A stretch of 5,817 bases of DNA from an uncultured Acidimicrobiia bacterium (GTDB lineage: Bacteria; Actinomycetota; Acidimicrobiia; IMCC26256; CALEDW01), in the NCBI GenBank assembly GCA_937949585.1, contig CALEDW010000213.1, positions 1 through 5,817 of the forward strand, read 5' to 3'. A program made the translations under genes and the position numbers. Below the pieces are notes generated by a model. It ran no database searches, had not been told where the DNA came from, and worked only from the letters and a program-made list of their open reading frames with translations. Positions 5,699 to 5,817 of the stretch are shown here, in pieces. Each line of letters opens with the position of its first letter. Position 1 is the stretch's first letter.

Positions 5699-5817
5699 GG
5701 GCCGGACGTTGACCACGAGGGTGAAGGTCGAGGTGACCACCGGGTCGCCGGTGCGGGCGTCGCGCCAGTCGGTCTCTTGCACGTAGAACTCGAGGCGTCC
5801 CCCACCGGAGCGTTCCC
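5699..5817 (-). CDS. Possible C-terminal part of a hotdog/MaoC-type (FAS1-like) dehydratase domain, out of frame with DUF2889
   Basis: On the minus strand, in the frame +1 to that of the DUF2889 gene, the text reads GGGRLEFYVQETDWRDA then RTGDPVVTSTFTLVVNVRP. The alternating strands, the charged turn with Gly, and the ending STFTLVV closely resemble the last two strands of FAS1-like/MaoC N-terminal dehydratase domains (pattern grlvf.v.te...d..G..v....sTlv). Codons here are well formed with G/C third positions, and the other frames are low complexity. The upstream part is outside the window. The frame has no stop until 5396. After about 5699 it turns into Arg/Pro/Gly-rich text typical of a shadow frame. 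A one-base extra insertion (or two-base loss) near 5690-5710 would fuse it to the DUF2889 frame through a Pro/Ala linker. The family assignment rests on about 38 residues and is tentative. Confidence 0.4.

Noticed and set aside
1..5817. tRNA, rRNA, CRISPR array, transposase or prophage signatures
   Set aside because: None seen: no direct repeat array and no recombinase motifs. Coding genes account for almost the entire window, with no gene-free stretch above 66 bases except the uncertain right edge.

Overview
The window is a stretch of very GC-rich bacterial chromosome. Third codon positions are almost all G or C, and long stop-free shadow frames lie opposite every gene. Base composition, the protein families and the TAG(C/G)CT boxes just before start codons point to a high-GC actinomycete. 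An Acidimicrobiia-like lineage is my best guess, but that is inference and not proven by anything in the window.

Layout from left to right. Positions 1-124 (minus) hold the N-terminus of a single-pass membrane protein that runs off the left edge. Positions 189-1784 (minus) hold a full-length Ppx/GppA phosphatase with a C-terminal HD domain. Positions 1785-1850 are a compact divergent control region with two nested perfect inverted repeats and a well-spaced promoter that reads into the plus-strand genes with no leader. Positions 1851-3338, 3351-4088 and 4110-4892 (plus) are a tight run of three genes: an NAD(P)-dependent aldehyde dehydrogenase, a 2,3-bisphosphoglycerate-dependent phosphoglycerate mutase and a short-chain dehydrogenase/reductase. 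The gaps are 12 and 21 bases, so one transcript is likely. Positions 4885-5667 (minus) hold a DUF2889-family protein that converges on the SDR gene with an 8-base overlap of the stop codons. At the right edge, 5817 to about 5699 (minus), a different reading frame reads like the C-terminal strands of a hotdog/MaoC-type dehydratase domain. It runs into the DUF2889 gene with no stop codon in between.

Functionally the window combines phosphate and central carbon metabolism (Ppx/GppA for polyphosphate or pppGpp, phosphoglycerate mutase for glycolysis and gluconeogenesis) with alcohol/aldehyde/acyl-type redox enzymes (ALDH, SDR, possible hotdog dehydratase). The neighbourhood of phosphoglycerate mutase, Ppx and a membrane protein resembles, from memory, the gpm1...ppx1-Rv0497 region of Mycobacterium tuberculosis.

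I see no RNA gene, CRISPR array, insertion sequence or phage gene, and no clearly novel multi-gene system. The points most worth a second look are the out-of-frame hotdog segment joined to DUF2889 at the right edge, the symmetric divergent promoter at 1785-1850, and the uncharacterised DUF2889 protein itself.
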